Below, piece by piece: positions 8,161 to 16,039 of a stretch of DNA of 36,258 bases (position 1 is the stretch's first letter; the number at the start of each line of letters is the position of its first letter). A program made the position numbers and the translations under genes. Under the pieces are notes generated by a model. It was given only the letters and a program-made list of their open reading frames with translations, did no database searches and had not been told where the DNA came from. Origin of the DNA: DASSLY01 sp035689185 (GTDB lineage Bacteria; Actinomycetota; Actinomycetes; Actinomycetales; Dermatophilaceae); contig DASSLY010000085.1 in the NCBI GenBank assembly GCA_035689185.1, positions 1 through 36,258 on the forward strand. Reading direction: 5' to 3'.

Positions 8161-8805
8161 GTGCTGCGCGTGGGGTTGACCGGCGGGATCGGGTCGGGCA
8201 AGTCGACCGTCGCGCGCCGACTGGCCGGACTCGGCGCGCTCGTCATCGACTCCGACGCGCTGGCCCGCGAGGTGGTCCGGCCCGGCAGCGAGGGCCTGGC
8301 CGCCGTGGTTGAGCGGTTCGGCCGGCAGGTGCTGGACCCCGACGGCGCGCTCGACCGGGCGGCGCTGGGTGCCCTGGTCTTCGCCGACCCGGGTGCCCGG
8401 TCCGACCTGGAGGCGATCACCCACCCCCGGATCGCCGCCCTGTCGGCCGACATCGCGCACTCCGCGCAGGCCGGTGAACCGGACCGGATCGTGGTGCACG
8501 ACGTGCCCCTTCTGGTCGAGAAGGCCATGCAGGGCGCATACCACCTGGTCGTGGTCGTCGCGGCCAGCGAGCCGGTCCGGGTGGCCCGGCTGGTCGCCGC
8601 CAGGGGGATGACCGAAGCGGATGCGTGGTCCCGGGTGCGCGCGCAGGCCAGCGACGATCAGCGCCGCGCCGTCGCCGACGTGTGGTTGGACAACGACGGA
8701 ACTCCAGCGGAGCTGGTGAAGGCGGTCGACCGCCTCTGGCTCGAACGCCTGGTTCCGGCCAACCAGGCCCTCTTGTCCGCCGGGAACGCCGGCCCGCGGC
8801 GGTGA
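8161..8805 (+). CDS. coaE: Dephospho-CoA kinase
   Basis: A 214-residue P-loop kinase that phosphorylates the 3'-hydroxyl of dephospho-CoA with ATP, the last step of coenzyme A synthesis. The N terminus reads VGLTGGIGSGKSTVARRL, containing Walker A at about residues 8-16. It is followed by IDSDALAREVV, the family's DxD-containing substrate segment, then PLLVEKAM and VWLDNDGT near the end. Length fits the single-domain enzyme; the extra C-terminal UPF0157 domain seen in some actinobacteria is absent. GTG at 8161 is chosen because the motif-bearing N terminus starts here and the promoter sits directly upstream. Confidence 0.95.
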   Translation: MLRVGLTGGIGSGKSTVARRLAGLGALVIDSDALAREVVRPGSEGLAAVVERFGRQVLDPDGALDRAALGALVFADPGARSDLEAITHPRIAALSADIAHSAQAGEPDRIVVHDVPLLVEKAMQGAYHLVVVVAASEPVRVARLVAARGMTEADAWSRVRAQASDDQRRAVADVWLDNDGTPAELVKAVDRLWLERLVPANQALLSAGNAGPRR

Positions 8806-8879
8806 CCGACCCCCCTTCCCGGCCGCCGGCCCCGGCGGAGCACGATGCTGGTGAACCAGCCGAAGAAGGGCAGGGCCAG

Positions 8880-9806
8880 ATGAGCGTCGCCGGGCTGCCG
8901 GAAAGGGTCGACATCCGCGAGGTCGGCCCCCGCGACGGGCTGCAGATCCTGCCACCGATCAGCACCGACGCCAAGCGCCGGCTGCTGGACGCGCTTGTCG
9001 CCACCGGGGTGCGCCGGATCGAGGCGACCGCCTTCGTCTCCACCCGGGCTGTGCCCAGCATGGCCGACGCCGAGGACGTGGCGGCATACGCCCTCGGCCT
9101 TGGCGGTGTCGAGTTCTCCGCGCTGGTCGCCAGTCCCGGCGGGGCGAGACGGGCGGTCGCGGCCGGGATGCGGGCGGTCGAGTATGTCGTGTCCGCCGCC
9201 GACGGCCACAGCCAGGCAAACGTCCGCCGGTCGACCCAGGAGGCGGTGGCGGCCGTGGAGGACGTGGCCGGCATCGTCCACGACGCGGGCGGGCGGTGCG
9301 AGGTGATCGTCGCGACGGCGTGGGACTGCCCCTTCGACGGGCCGACACCGCCGGAGCGGACCGCCTGGGTGGCCGCCCGCGCGGTCGAGCTGGGAGCCGA
9401 CCAGCTCTGCCTCGGCGACACCATCGGGACGACCTCGCCTTCTCGCGTCGTCTCGCTGGTCGGGCGGGTCCGCGACGCAGCCCCGGGCGTCCCCCTGGGG
9501 GCGCACTTCCACAACACCCGGGGCATCGGGATCGCCAGCGCGTATGCCGCGCTCCTCGCCGGTGTCACCCAGCTGGACGCCTCGGTCGGCGGGATGGGCG
9601 GCTGCCCGTTCGCACCCGGAGCGAGCGGCAACATCGCCACCGAGGAGCTGGTCTACCTGCTCGACGACGCCGGGGTGGCGACCGGGGTCGACCTCGACGC
9701 CGTGCTCGCCGCGGCGGCGCTCGCCCAGGACCTTGCCGGTCAGCAGGTGGACAGCAACCTGCTCCGGGCCGGCGGGCGGGCCCGGCAGATCCCACCCTCG
9801 GCCTAG
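8880..9806 (+). CDS. Hydroxymethylglutaryl-CoA lyase family protein
   Basis: A 308-residue TIM-barrel lyase of the HMGL/DRE-TIM family. HMG-CoA lyase splits HMG-CoA to acetyl-CoA and acetoacetate in leucine degradation. REVGPRDGLQ carries the catalytic Arg-Asp near residue 20. AHFHNTRG carries the metal-binding HxH, and GGMGGCPFAPGASGN carries the active-site loop Cys; all three family signatures are intact. The ATG at 8880 is preceded by AAGGGCAGGG. A GTG at 8802 in the same frame overlaps the coaE stop as GTGA and would add 26 residues; it is less likely because the added stretch has no family similarity I can see. A related aldolase-type lyase activity is possible. Confidence 0.85.
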   Translation: MSVAGLPERVDIREVGPRDGLQILPPISTDAKRRLLDALVATGVRRIEATAFVSTRAVPSMADAEDVAAYALGLGGVEFSALVASPGGARRAVAAGMRAVEYVVSAADGHSQANVRRSTQEAVAAVEDVAGIVHDAGGRCEVIVATAWDCPFDGPTPPERTAWVAARAVELGADQLCLGDTIGTTSPSRVVSLVGRVRDAAPGVPLGAHFHNTRGIGIASAYAALLAGVTQLDASVGGMGGCPFAPGASGNIATEELVYLLDDAGVATGVDLDAVLAAAALAQDLAGQQVDSNLLRAGGRARQIPPSA

Positions 9807-9970
9807 CGGCCGTAGCCCGTTCACCGCGCACGACCGGGGCCCCGGGCGCATCCCCGTCGGTGCGCGTGCCGCCCGGATGGAGCGTCACGGCGGCCAGCAG
9901 GCGTCGCACTACGCTGACGCTGCGCGCCGGGAGTCCGCACGCCGTACGTGGGAGACGGGGAGGTGTGAGG

Positions 9971-10351
9971 GTGAGCGAGGAGCGCAAGCCGGACAGCGTC
10001 TACCGGGTCGGCACCGAGCCGGACCCGCGGTTCACCCTGGCCAACGAACGGACCGCGCTGGCCTGGATGCGCACCGCGCTCGCGCTGGTGGGCGGCGGCG
10101 TCGCCCTCGTCTCGGTTGCCGCGCTGCCGGGGCTTCCCCGGTGGACCCCGGTGGTCGGCGCGGTGGCCTGCATCGGTGGGGCGTTCCTCGCGGTGCGGTC
10201 GGTTCTGGGCTGGGCGCACGTGGAGCGGGCGCTGCGCTTGAAGCGGCCGTTGCCGGCACCGCGGGCGCTGCCCGTGCTGGCGGGCGGGGTGCTCGTGCTG
10301 GCGGTGGTCGCGCTGGCCCTCAGCGCCATCGAGCTCATCCGGCACCTGTAG
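9971..10351 (+). CDS. DUF202 (YidH-like) membrane protein, copy 1
   Basis: A 126-residue integral membrane protein. After a short polar N terminus it has the DUF202 signature RFTLANERTALAWMRTALAL, then three hydrophobic segments at about residues 32-54, 60-82 and 98-122. GTG at 9971 is chosen because GGGAGG lies 7 bases upstream. The function of DUF202 proteins is not established. It is followed after only 4 bases by a second DUF202 gene, so the two are surely one operon. Confidence 0.85.
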   Translation: MSEERKPDSVYRVGTEPDPRFTLANERTALAWMRTALALVGGGVALVSVAALPGLPRWTPVVGAVACIGGAFLAVRSVLGWAHVERALRLKRPLPAPRALPVLAGGVLVLAVVALALSAIELIRHL

Positions 10352-10355
10352 GGCC

Positions 10356-10703
10356 GTGCCCCACTGGTGGGAGCGCAGCCGGATCCCGGAGCGCCACGGG
10401 CTGCAGCCGGAGCGGACCGCGCTCGCCTGGCAGCGCACCGCGATCACCGCGACGGTGGCCCTGGTGCCGCCGCTCGTCGTCGACGCCCGGCTCGCCGCCT
10501 GGGTGCTCGTCGTGCCCGGTCTGCTCGCGGCCGTGGTGGCGGTGGCCCTGGTGACCGGGGTCTGGTCGCGGATCGAGCAGTTGCTCGACGACGACAGCAC
10601 CCACTCGCCGTGGTGGCCGATGTGGCGGGTCGCCGTGGTGACCGTCCTCGCGGCCGGCGGCGGCGTGGTCACCACGCTCTTGCTGCTCCTGCAATCGGCC
10701 TGA
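10356..10703 (+). CDS. DUF202 membrane protein, copy 2
   Basis: A 115-residue partner of the preceding gene. GLQPERTALAWQRTAI is the DUF202 signature, and three hydrophobic segments follow, the last one being VVTVLAAGGGVVTTLLLLL. The two copies are clearly related in the signature but diverged elsewhere, so this is an old paralogous pair and probably a heteromer (inference). The start is GTG 4 bases after the upstream stop, so translation is probably coupled. Confidence 0.82.
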   Translation: MPHWWERSRIPERHGLQPERTALAWQRTAITATVALVPPLVVDARLAAWVLVVPGLLAAVVAVALVTGVWSRIEQLLDDDSTHSPWWPMWRVAVVTVLAAGGGVVTTLLLLLQSA

Positions 10704-10805
10704 CCCTGGCCGCACCACGGAGATGATGCACCGATCGAGCTGCCGCCGTAGCCGCGCGACGCATCGTCGGCGAGCGGCGGGGCGGCGGGGCCGCGGGGAA
10801 TAGGT

Positions 10806-10828
10806 CTGTCGGTGCCGGCGTCTAGGTT
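10806..10828 (+). promoter_or_regulatory. Damage-type (PafBC / RecA-NDp-like) promoter of uvrB
   Basis: CTGTCGGTG (10806-10814), 8 bases, TAGGTT (10823-10828). This matches the mycobacterial TTGTCRGTG-N8-TAnnnT motif except at the first base. The ATG of uvrB follows 6 bases after the -10 box, so the mRNA should be leaderless. No LexA-type palindrome is visible. Confidence 0.72.
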
Positions 10829-10834
10829 TGAGCC

Positions 10835-12937
10835 ATGCGCCCGACGACCGACATCAAGCGAACGGTGGCGCCGTTCCAGGTGGTCTCCGACTTCGTGCCG
10901 AGCGGGGACCAGCCGGGCGCGATCAGCGACTTGGCCCAGCGGATCCGGGCGGGGGAGCGGGACGTCGTGCTGCTCGGGGCGACCGGGACAGGAAAGTCGG
11001 CGACGACCGCGTGGCTGATCGAGCAGGTGCAGCGGCCCACCCTCGTGCTGGCGCCGAACAAGACGCTGGCCGCCCAGCTGGCCAACGAGTTCCGGGAGCT
11101 GCTGCCGCACAACGCGGTCGAGTACTTCGTCAGCTACTACGACTACTACCAGCCCGAGGCCTACATCGCCCAAACCGACACCTACATCGAGAAGGACTCC
11201 TCGATCAACGAGGAGGTGGAGCGGTTGCGGCACAGCGCGACCAACTCGCTGCTGACCCGGCGGGACGTCGTCGTCGTCGCGAGCGTGTCCTGCATCTACG
11301 GCCTGGGCACGCCACAGGAGTACGTCGACCGGATGACCAGGCTGCGGGTCGGGCAGCAGATCGAGCGGGACGACCTGCTGCGCCGGTTCGTCCAGATGCA
11401 GTACACCCGCAACGACCTGTCGTTCACCCGGGGGACGTTCCGGGTGCGGGGCGACACGGTAGAGATCATCCCGGTCTACGAGGAGCACGCGGTCCGGATC
11501 GAGTTCTTCGGTGACGAGGTGGAGCGGCTCTACACCCTGCACCCGCTGACCGGGGAGGTGGTCCGCGAGGAGGAGGAGATGTACGTCTTCCCCGCGTCGC
11601 ACTACGTGGCCGGGCCGGAGCGGATGGAACGCGCCCTGCGCGGCATCGAGCTGGAGCTCGCCGGCCGGCTGGCCGAGCTGGAGCAGCAGGGCAAGCTGCT
11701 GGAGGCGCAGCGGCTGCGGATGCGCACCACCTACGACGTGGAGATGATGCGCCAGGTCGGGTCCTGCGCGGGGATCGAGAACTACTCGCTGCACATCGAC
11801 GGGCGGGCCCGGGGTTCGGCGCCGAACTGCCTGCTCGACTACTTCCCGGAGGACTTCCTGCTGGTCATCGACGAGTCGCACGTCACCGTCCCGCAGATCG
11901 GCGGCATGTACGAGGGCGACATGTCGCGCAAGCGCTCCCTGGTGGACCACGGCTTCCGGCTGCCCAGCGCGATGGACAACCGCCCGCTGCGGTGGGAGGA
12001 GTTCCTCGACCGGATCGGGCAGACCGTCTACCTGTCAGCCACCCCGGGGCCTTACGAGCTGGCCAAGGCCAACGGGGTGGTCGAGCAGATCATCCGCCCG
12101 ACCGGGCTGGTCGACCCGCAAGTGGTGCTCAAGCCCACCCGGGGCCAGATCGACGACCTGCTGCACGAGATCGGGGAGCGGGCCGCCCGGGACGAGCGGG
12201 TCCTGGTCACCACCCTGACGAAGAAGATGGCCGAGGACCTGACCGACTACCTGCTGGAGAAGGGGGTGCGGGTCCGTTACCTGCACTCCGAGGTCGACAC
12301 GCTGCGCCGGGTCGAGCTGCTGCGTGAGCTGCGGCTGGGTGAGTTTGACGTGCTCGTGGGCATCAACCTGCTCCGGGAGGGGCTGGACCTGCCCGAGGTG
12401 TCCCTCGTGAGCATCCTCGACGCCGACAAGGAGGGCTTCCTTCGGTCTTCCCGCAGCCTGATCCAGACCATCGGCCGGGCCGCGAGAAACGTCTCCGGCC
12501 AGGTGCACATGTATGCCGACAACCACACCGCCTCGATGCAGGAGGCGATCGAGGAGACCCAGCGGCGCCGGGAGAAGCAGATCGCCTACAACACCGAGCG
12601 GGGCCTCGACCCCCAGCCGCTGCGCAAGCGGATCGCCGACATCACCGACCTGCTCGGCCGGGAGGACGCCGACACCGAGGCACTGATGGGCAGTGGCCGG
12701 TCCCAGTCCCGGGGCAGGGGCCGGGGCGGGCGGGGCGCCGCCGTCGCCGACGCGGGTGTGTCGAGCGGACGGCTGGCGAACCTCCCGGCGACGGACCTGG
12801 CCAACCTGATCCAGGAGCTCACCGCCCAAATGCACCAGGCGGCCGCGGACCTGCACTTCGAGCTGGCCGCAAGGCTCCGCGACGAGGTCAGCGACCTGAA
12901 GAAGGAGCTGCGCCAGATGAGTGCGGCGATGGCGTGA
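10835..12937 (+). CDS. uvrB: Excinuclease ABC subunit B
   Basis: A 700-residue helicase-like subunit of nucleotide excision repair. It takes over damaged DNA from UvrA, verifies the lesion and recruits UvrC. Walker A is GATGTGKSAT near residue 47. The beta-hairpin that clamps DNA is around residues 92-116 (YYDYYQPEAYI), and the Walker B region is DESH near residue 346. Helicase motifs such as GINLLREGLDLPE and QTIGRAARN follow, and the C-terminal UVR domain (HFELAARLRDEV) binds UvrC. An Arg/Gly-rich linker (SQSRGRGRGGRG) separates the core from the UVR domain. The ATG at 10835 is directly behind a -10 box with no Shine-Dalgarno sequence. The stop overlaps the next gene as GTGA. Confidence 0.97.
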   Translation: MRPTTDIKRTVAPFQVVSDFVPSGDQPGAISDLAQRIRAGERDVVLLGATGTGKSATTAWLIEQVQRPTLVLAPNKTLAAQLANEFRELLPHNAVEYFVSYYDYYQPEAYIAQTDTYIEKDSSINEEVERLRHSATNSLLTRRDVVVVASVSCIYGLGTPQEYVDRMTRLRVGQQIERDDLLRRFVQMQYTRNDLSFTRGTFRVRGDTVEIIPVYEEHAVRIEFFGDEVERLYTLHPLTGEVVREEEEMYVFPASHYVAGPERMERALRGIELELAGRLAELEQQGKLLEAQRLRMRTTYDVEMMRQVGSCAGIENYSLHIDGRARGSAPNCLLDYFPEDFLLVIDESHVTVPQIGGMYEGDMSRKRSLVDHGFRLPSAMDNRPLRWEEFLDRIGQTVYLSATPGPYELAKANGVVEQIIRPTGLVDPQVVLKPTRGQIDDLLHEIGERAARDERVLVTTLTKKMAEDLTDYLLEKGVRVRYLHSEVDTLRRVELLRELRLGEFDVLVGINLLREGLDLPEVSLVSILDADKEGFLRSSRSLIQTIGRAARNVSGQVHMYADNHTASMQEAIEETQRRREKQIAYNTERGLDPQPLRKRIADITDLLGREDADTEALMGSGRSQSRGRGRGGRGAAVADAGVSSGRLANLPATDLANLIQELTAQMHQAAADLHFELAARLRDEVSDLKKELRQMSAAMA

Positions 12938-13338
12938 GCCGCCCCGGGAGCGACCGGGGGACGGGGGACATCGCCGGCCGGCTGGACCGCCGTCGGCTGC
13001 TGGAGTACTGCCTGGCCAAGCCCGGCGCCTGGCAGGACGAGCCGTGGGAGCACGACATCGTGGCGAAGGTCGGCGACAAGATCTTCGCGTTCCTCGGCAG
13101 TGAGGAGCAGGCAGCACCGGTCAGGCTGGGCATCAAGGCCGGCGCCTCGCGGGCCGAGGCGGATGAGTGGCTGCAGCAGTACCCGCAGGACGCCAGCGTG
13201 ATGGCCTACCTCGGTCGTGCGGGGTGGAACACCCTGCGCGTCGGCGGTGCGATTCCGGACGAGGAGATCCTCGATGCGGTCGACGCCTCCTACGAGGCGG
13301 TCGTCGCGAGGCTGCCGAAGTCGCGCCGCCCCGGCTGA
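12934..13338 (+). CDS. MmcQ/YjbR family protein
   Basis: A 134-residue protein of the MmcQ/YjbR (CyaY-like fold, double-wing) family, often labelled DNA-binding. Family features are LLEYCLAKPGAWQDEPW near the N terminus, the VGDKIFAFLG strand, and the WNTLRVGGAIPDEEILDAVDASYEAVV C terminus. Its GTG start overlaps the uvrB stop codon by 4 bases, so it is translationally coupled to uvrB. That suggests a possible link to DNA repair, but the biochemical role of the family is not settled. Confidence 0.85.
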   Translation: MSRPGSDRGTGDIAGRLDRRRLLEYCLAKPGAWQDEPWEHDIVAKVGDKIFAFLGSEEQAAPVRLGIKAGASRAEADEWLQQYPQDASVMAYLGRAGWNTLRVGGAIPDEEILDAVDASYEAVVARLPKSRRPG

Positions 13339-13353
13339 GGCCCTGGCGGCCGG

Positions 13354-13512
13354 CCCTGCCGGCGTGGCGGTCGGTCCGGTGCCGACCCTGCCGGCGTGGC
13401 GGTCGGTCCGGTGCCGGCCCTGCCGGCACGAGGGGCCGCCCCGTTCGCGGACGTGGCGGTCGTCCGTGCCAACCCTGCCGGCAGCAGGGGCCGGCCCGTT
13501 CGCGGACGTGGC
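13354..13512 (+). repeat. Compound intergenic tandem repeat (2 x 32 bp, then about 2 x 55 bp)
   Basis: Two 32-bp units (13354-13385, 13386-13417) differ at one base. Two longer units (13418-13472 and 13473 to about 13512) share the same CCCTGCCGGC opening. The long unit looks like the short one with 25 bases inserted after that opening. The block begins just after the MmcQ stop and ends about 90 bases before the riboswitch. No coding role is evident. Confidence 0.8.
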
Positions 13513-13602
13513 CGCCCGCACAGGCCTGGGTGGCGAGCCTCACGCACGCCGCCGGCATACCGTCTTGGGGTAACAGCCGCCGCTCTGCGAGGATGGACAG
13601 GA

Positions 13603-13737
13603 CCTCGGAGGGGAGTATCCCCGACACGCGGCACCCCCGTCATCACGGCCAGCCCGGCAAGCGCCGGTCGGCCCGGGAGTGCCGGTCCACCGGAACACCG
13701 GCGCCCAGACCGCCCGTGGGACGGGAGAGACCTCCGG
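13603..13737 (+). promoter_or_regulatory. yybP-ykoY (Mn2+) riboswitch upstream of terC
   Basis: The conserved GGGGAGTA (13610-13617) at the 5' end and GAGACC (13727-13732) at the 3' end are both present. The closing helix P1 is formed by CGGAGG (13606-13611) with CCTCCG (13731-13736). GC-rich hairpins lie between. This is the yybP-ykoY aptamer layout, a known Mn2+ sensor that commonly precedes TerC/YkoY-type genes. The 3' P1 strand CCTCCGG could instead pair with CCGGAAGG (13758-13765), which holds the terC ribosome binding site. Mn2+ binding would then free that site and switch translation on (inference). Confidence 0.82.
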
Positions 13738-13771
13738 CCATGCGCACCGCGACGTGACCGGAAGGCTGGAC

Positions 13772-14761
13772 ATGAACGTACCGACCTGGCTGTGGACCGT
13801 GACCTTGGTGGTCACGGTCGGCTTGCTCGTCTTCGACGTCTTCATCATCGGGCGCCGGCCGCACGTGCCGTCGAACAGGGAGACCGGCGGCGCCCTGGTG
13901 TTCTACGTGGGCTTGGCGGTGCTGTTCGGGCTCGGCGTGTGGTTGTTCGCCGGCGCCCGGTATGCCGCCGAGTACTACGCGGGCTGGCTCACCGAGTACT
14001 CGCTCTCGGTCGACAACCTGTTCGTCTTCCTCATCATCATGGCCAAGTTCGCCGTCCCCCAGAAGTACCAGCAGTCGGCGCTGATGATCGGCATCGTGAT
14101 CGCCTTGGTGTTGCGCGGCGTCTTCATCGCGGTCGGCGCGGCGGCCATTAACCAGTTCTCGTGGGTGTTCTACCTGTTCGGCGCCTTCCTGGTGTACACG
14201 GCCGTCAAGCTCGCGCGGGAGGGTTCCAGCGACGACGACGAGTACGAGGAGAACCGGTTTCTGCGGTTCGTGGAGGCCCGGTTCCCGGCCACGCAGTCCT
14301 GGGACGGCGGCACCAGGCTCTGGCTCACCGAGAACGGCAAGCGCGTGATGACGCCGATGCTGGTGGTCATCCTGGCGCTGGGCACCACCGACCTGCTGTT
14401 CGCGCTGGACTCCATCCCGGCGATCTACGGGCTGACCAAAGAGCCCTACCTCGTGCTCACCGCCAACATCTTCGCCCTCATGGGCCTGCGGCAGCTCTAC
14501 TTCCTCATCGGCGGCCTGCTGAAGCGGCTGGTGTACCTCGGCGTCGGCCTCGCCGTGCTGCTCGGGTTCATCGGGGTCAAGCTGATCCTGCACGCCATGC
14601 ACGAGAACGAGCTGCCGTTCATCAACGGCGGCCAGCGCATCGGCTGGGCACCGGAGCTGCCGATCTGGCTGTCGCTGCTCGTCATCGTCGGCATCCTCGG
14701 CGTGACCACGGTCGCCAGCCTGCTGAAGACCAGGCGGGATGCCCGCGAGCCGGCCGCTTAA
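13772..14761 (+). CDS. TerC family membrane protein, probable Mn2+ exporter
   Basis: A 329-residue integral membrane protein of the TerC family with about eight or nine hydrophobic segments. The diagnostic acidic motifs are present: SLSVDNLFVFLIIMAKFAVP near residue 75 and GTTDLLFALDSIPAIYGLT near residue 205. Their Asp residues are thought to bind metal. A charged cytoplasmic loop (EGSSDDDEYEEN) lies in the middle. The ATG at 13772 is chosen because GGAAGG lies 6 bases upstream and the first membrane segment begins here. The riboswitch directly upstream supports manganese export rather than tellurium resistance. The stop codon overlaps that of the convergent eamA-type gene. Confidence 0.93.
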   Translation: MNVPTWLWTVTLVVTVGLLVFDVFIIGRRPHVPSNRETGGALVFYVGLAVLFGLGVWLFAGARYAAEYYAGWLTEYSLSVDNLFVFLIIMAKFAVPQKYQQSALMIGIVIALVLRGVFIAVGAAAINQFSWVFYLFGAFLVYTAVKLAREGSSDDDEYEENRFLRFVEARFPATQSWDGGTRLWLTENGKRVMTPMLVVILALGTTDLLFALDSIPAIYGLTKEPYLVLTANIFALMGLRQLYFLIGGLLKRLVYLGVGLAVLLGFIGVKLILHAMHENELPFINGGQRIGWAPELPIWLSLLVIVGILGVTTVASLLKTRRDAREPAA

Positions 14762-15615
14762 CCGGTCTCGGCAGGCTCCCTGCGGCGACCCGACACGGCC
14801 AGACTGGCCAGGACAACGAGCGCCATCCCGGTGAGCTGCCAGCTGTTCAGCACCTGCCCCAGGACCAGCCAACCCGCCAGAGCGGCGAACGCCGGTTCCA
14901 GACTGAGCAGGATCCCGAAGACATGGGCGGCGAGCCGGCGCAGAGCCACCAGCTCCAACGAGTACGGCACGACCGATGACAGCATCGCCACGCCGGCGCC
15001 GCGGGCCAGGGCCTGCGGCGCCCACAAGCCGGCCCCTGCGCCGAGCAGCCCGAAGGGGGCGACCAGCAGAGTGCCGACGCACATGGCAACGGCCAGCCCG
15101 TCCAGGCCCGCGAACCTGGCCCCGGTCCGGGCCGACAACAGGATGTATGCCGCCCACATGCCGCCCGCGGCGAGCGCTAGCGCCAGCCCAGCCGGCCTGA
15201 GCGCCTGCACGTCCAGTCGCAGCGCACCGGAGATGAGAGCGACGCCCGCGGCCGCGCCGACGACGGCCACCAGGTCGGCCGGCCGGCGGGACAGGACCGC
15301 GGCCAGGGTCAGCGGGCCGATGAACTCGACGGTGACTGCGACGCCGACCGGCAGGTAGACCAACGACCCGTAGAAGCAGAGGTTCATCGCGGCGAGGCAG
15401 GCGCCGAAGCCGGCCACCACCAGCCAGTCGCCGCGGCTGCGTCCCCGCAGCCGGGGGCGGAGCACCGCCATGAGCAGGACCGCGGCCACGAGCAGACGCA
15501 GCGTGACCGACCCGGCGACGCCGACCAGCGGCAGCAGCGTCACCGCCAGCGCACCGCCGAACTGGACCGACACCACGGCCACGACGACCAGCGCCGTGGC
15601 CGGGATGCGGGTCAT
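14758..15615 (-). CDS. EamA/DMT-superfamily transporter (RhtA-like)
   Basis: A 285-residue membrane protein with about ten hydrophobic segments and two EamA half-repeats. SVQFGGALAVTLLPLVG, LCFYGSLVYLPVGVAVTVEFIGPL and VVPYSLELVALRRL are typical of RhtA-like drug/metabolite exporters, some of which export threonine and homoserine. The ATG at 15615 is used; a longer upstream extension is polar and overlaps the VOC gene. It is the last gene of a minus-strand operon behind the VOC gene, 34 bases away. The exported compound is unknown. Confidence 0.88.
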   Translation of the reverse strand: MTRIPATALVVVAVVSVQFGGALAVTLLPLVGVAGSVTLRLLVAAVLLMAVLRPRLRGRSRGDWLVVAGFGACLAAMNLCFYGSLVYLPVGVAVTVEFIGPLTLAAVLSRRPADLVAVVGAAAGVALISGALRLDVQALRPAGLALALAAGGMWAAYILLSARTGARFAGLDGLAVAMCVGTLLVAPFGLLGAGAGLWAPQALARGAGVAMLSSVVPYSLELVALRRLAAHVFGILLSLEPAFAALAGWLVLGQVLNSWQLTGMALVVLASLAVSGRRREPAETG

Positions 15616-15649
15616 GAAGGGCGACCCTACGAGCCCTCCGGCGGTCGCC

Positions 15650-16039
15650 CTACGACGACACCCGGACCAGGCAGAACGGATGGCCCACCGGGTCGGCATA
15701 GACGCGGAAGGCGGCAGGCTGCCCGGGGTCCGGCGGGGTGGTCGGCCGCAGCGGCGTCGCGCCGAGGGACATCGCTAGCTCGTGCGCGGCGACCGGGTCG
15801 GTGACGTCCAGGTCCAGGTGGAACTGCTGCGGCGGGCCGTCCGGCCACTTCGGCGGGTGGTACGGCTCGGCGCGTTGGAACGCCAACCGGTAGCCGGGGC
15901 CGGCCAGGGTCGTCCAGTCCTGGTCGTCGTCGGTCGCGGTCAGTCCGAGCAGCCCGCCGTAGAAGCGGGCCAGCGCGGCCGGTTCCGGGCAGTCGATCAC
16001 CACCATCCCGAGGCGGACGGTGCCGGGCCGGCTCGTCAC
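15650..16039 (-). CDS. VOC-family (glyoxalase-like) protein
   Basis: A 129-residue single VOC domain made of two beta-alpha-beta-beta-beta halves: RLGMVVIDCPEPAALARFYGGLLGL first, then QQFHLDLDVTDPVAAHELAMSLG, and YADPVGHPFCLVR at the end. His and Glu/Asp positions at these places usually bind metal, although many glyoxalase-like proteins only bind a ligand or give antibiotic resistance. The GTG at 16039 overlaps the stop of the small upstream gene as GTGA, which supports this start. Between the small protein and the EamA exporter it may modify or bind what the exporter handles (inference). Confidence 0.82.
   Translation of the reverse strand: MTSRPGTVRLGMVVIDCPEPAALARFYGGLLGLTATDDDQDWTTLAGPGYRLAFQRAEPYHPPKWPDGPPQQFHLDLDVTDPVAAHELAMSLGATPLRPTTPPDPGQPAAFRVYADPVGHPFCLVRVSS

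Noticed and set aside
8802..8880. GTG at 8802 as the start of the HMG-CoA lyase-like gene (GTGA overlap with coaE)
   Set aside because: The added 26 residues are Pro/Glu/Gly-rich with no family similarity, and the ATG at 8880 has a better purine-rich site and starts where the lyase domain does.
13354..13512. CRISPR array
   Set aside because: Units are contiguous imperfect tandem repeats with no variable spacers, and no cas genes are nearby.
13396..13760. Plus-strand coding frame through the tandem repeats and riboswitch
   Set aside because: It runs across the riboswitch and into terC in another frame. Composition is Arg/Pro/Gly-rich as expected of GC-rich non-coding DNA.
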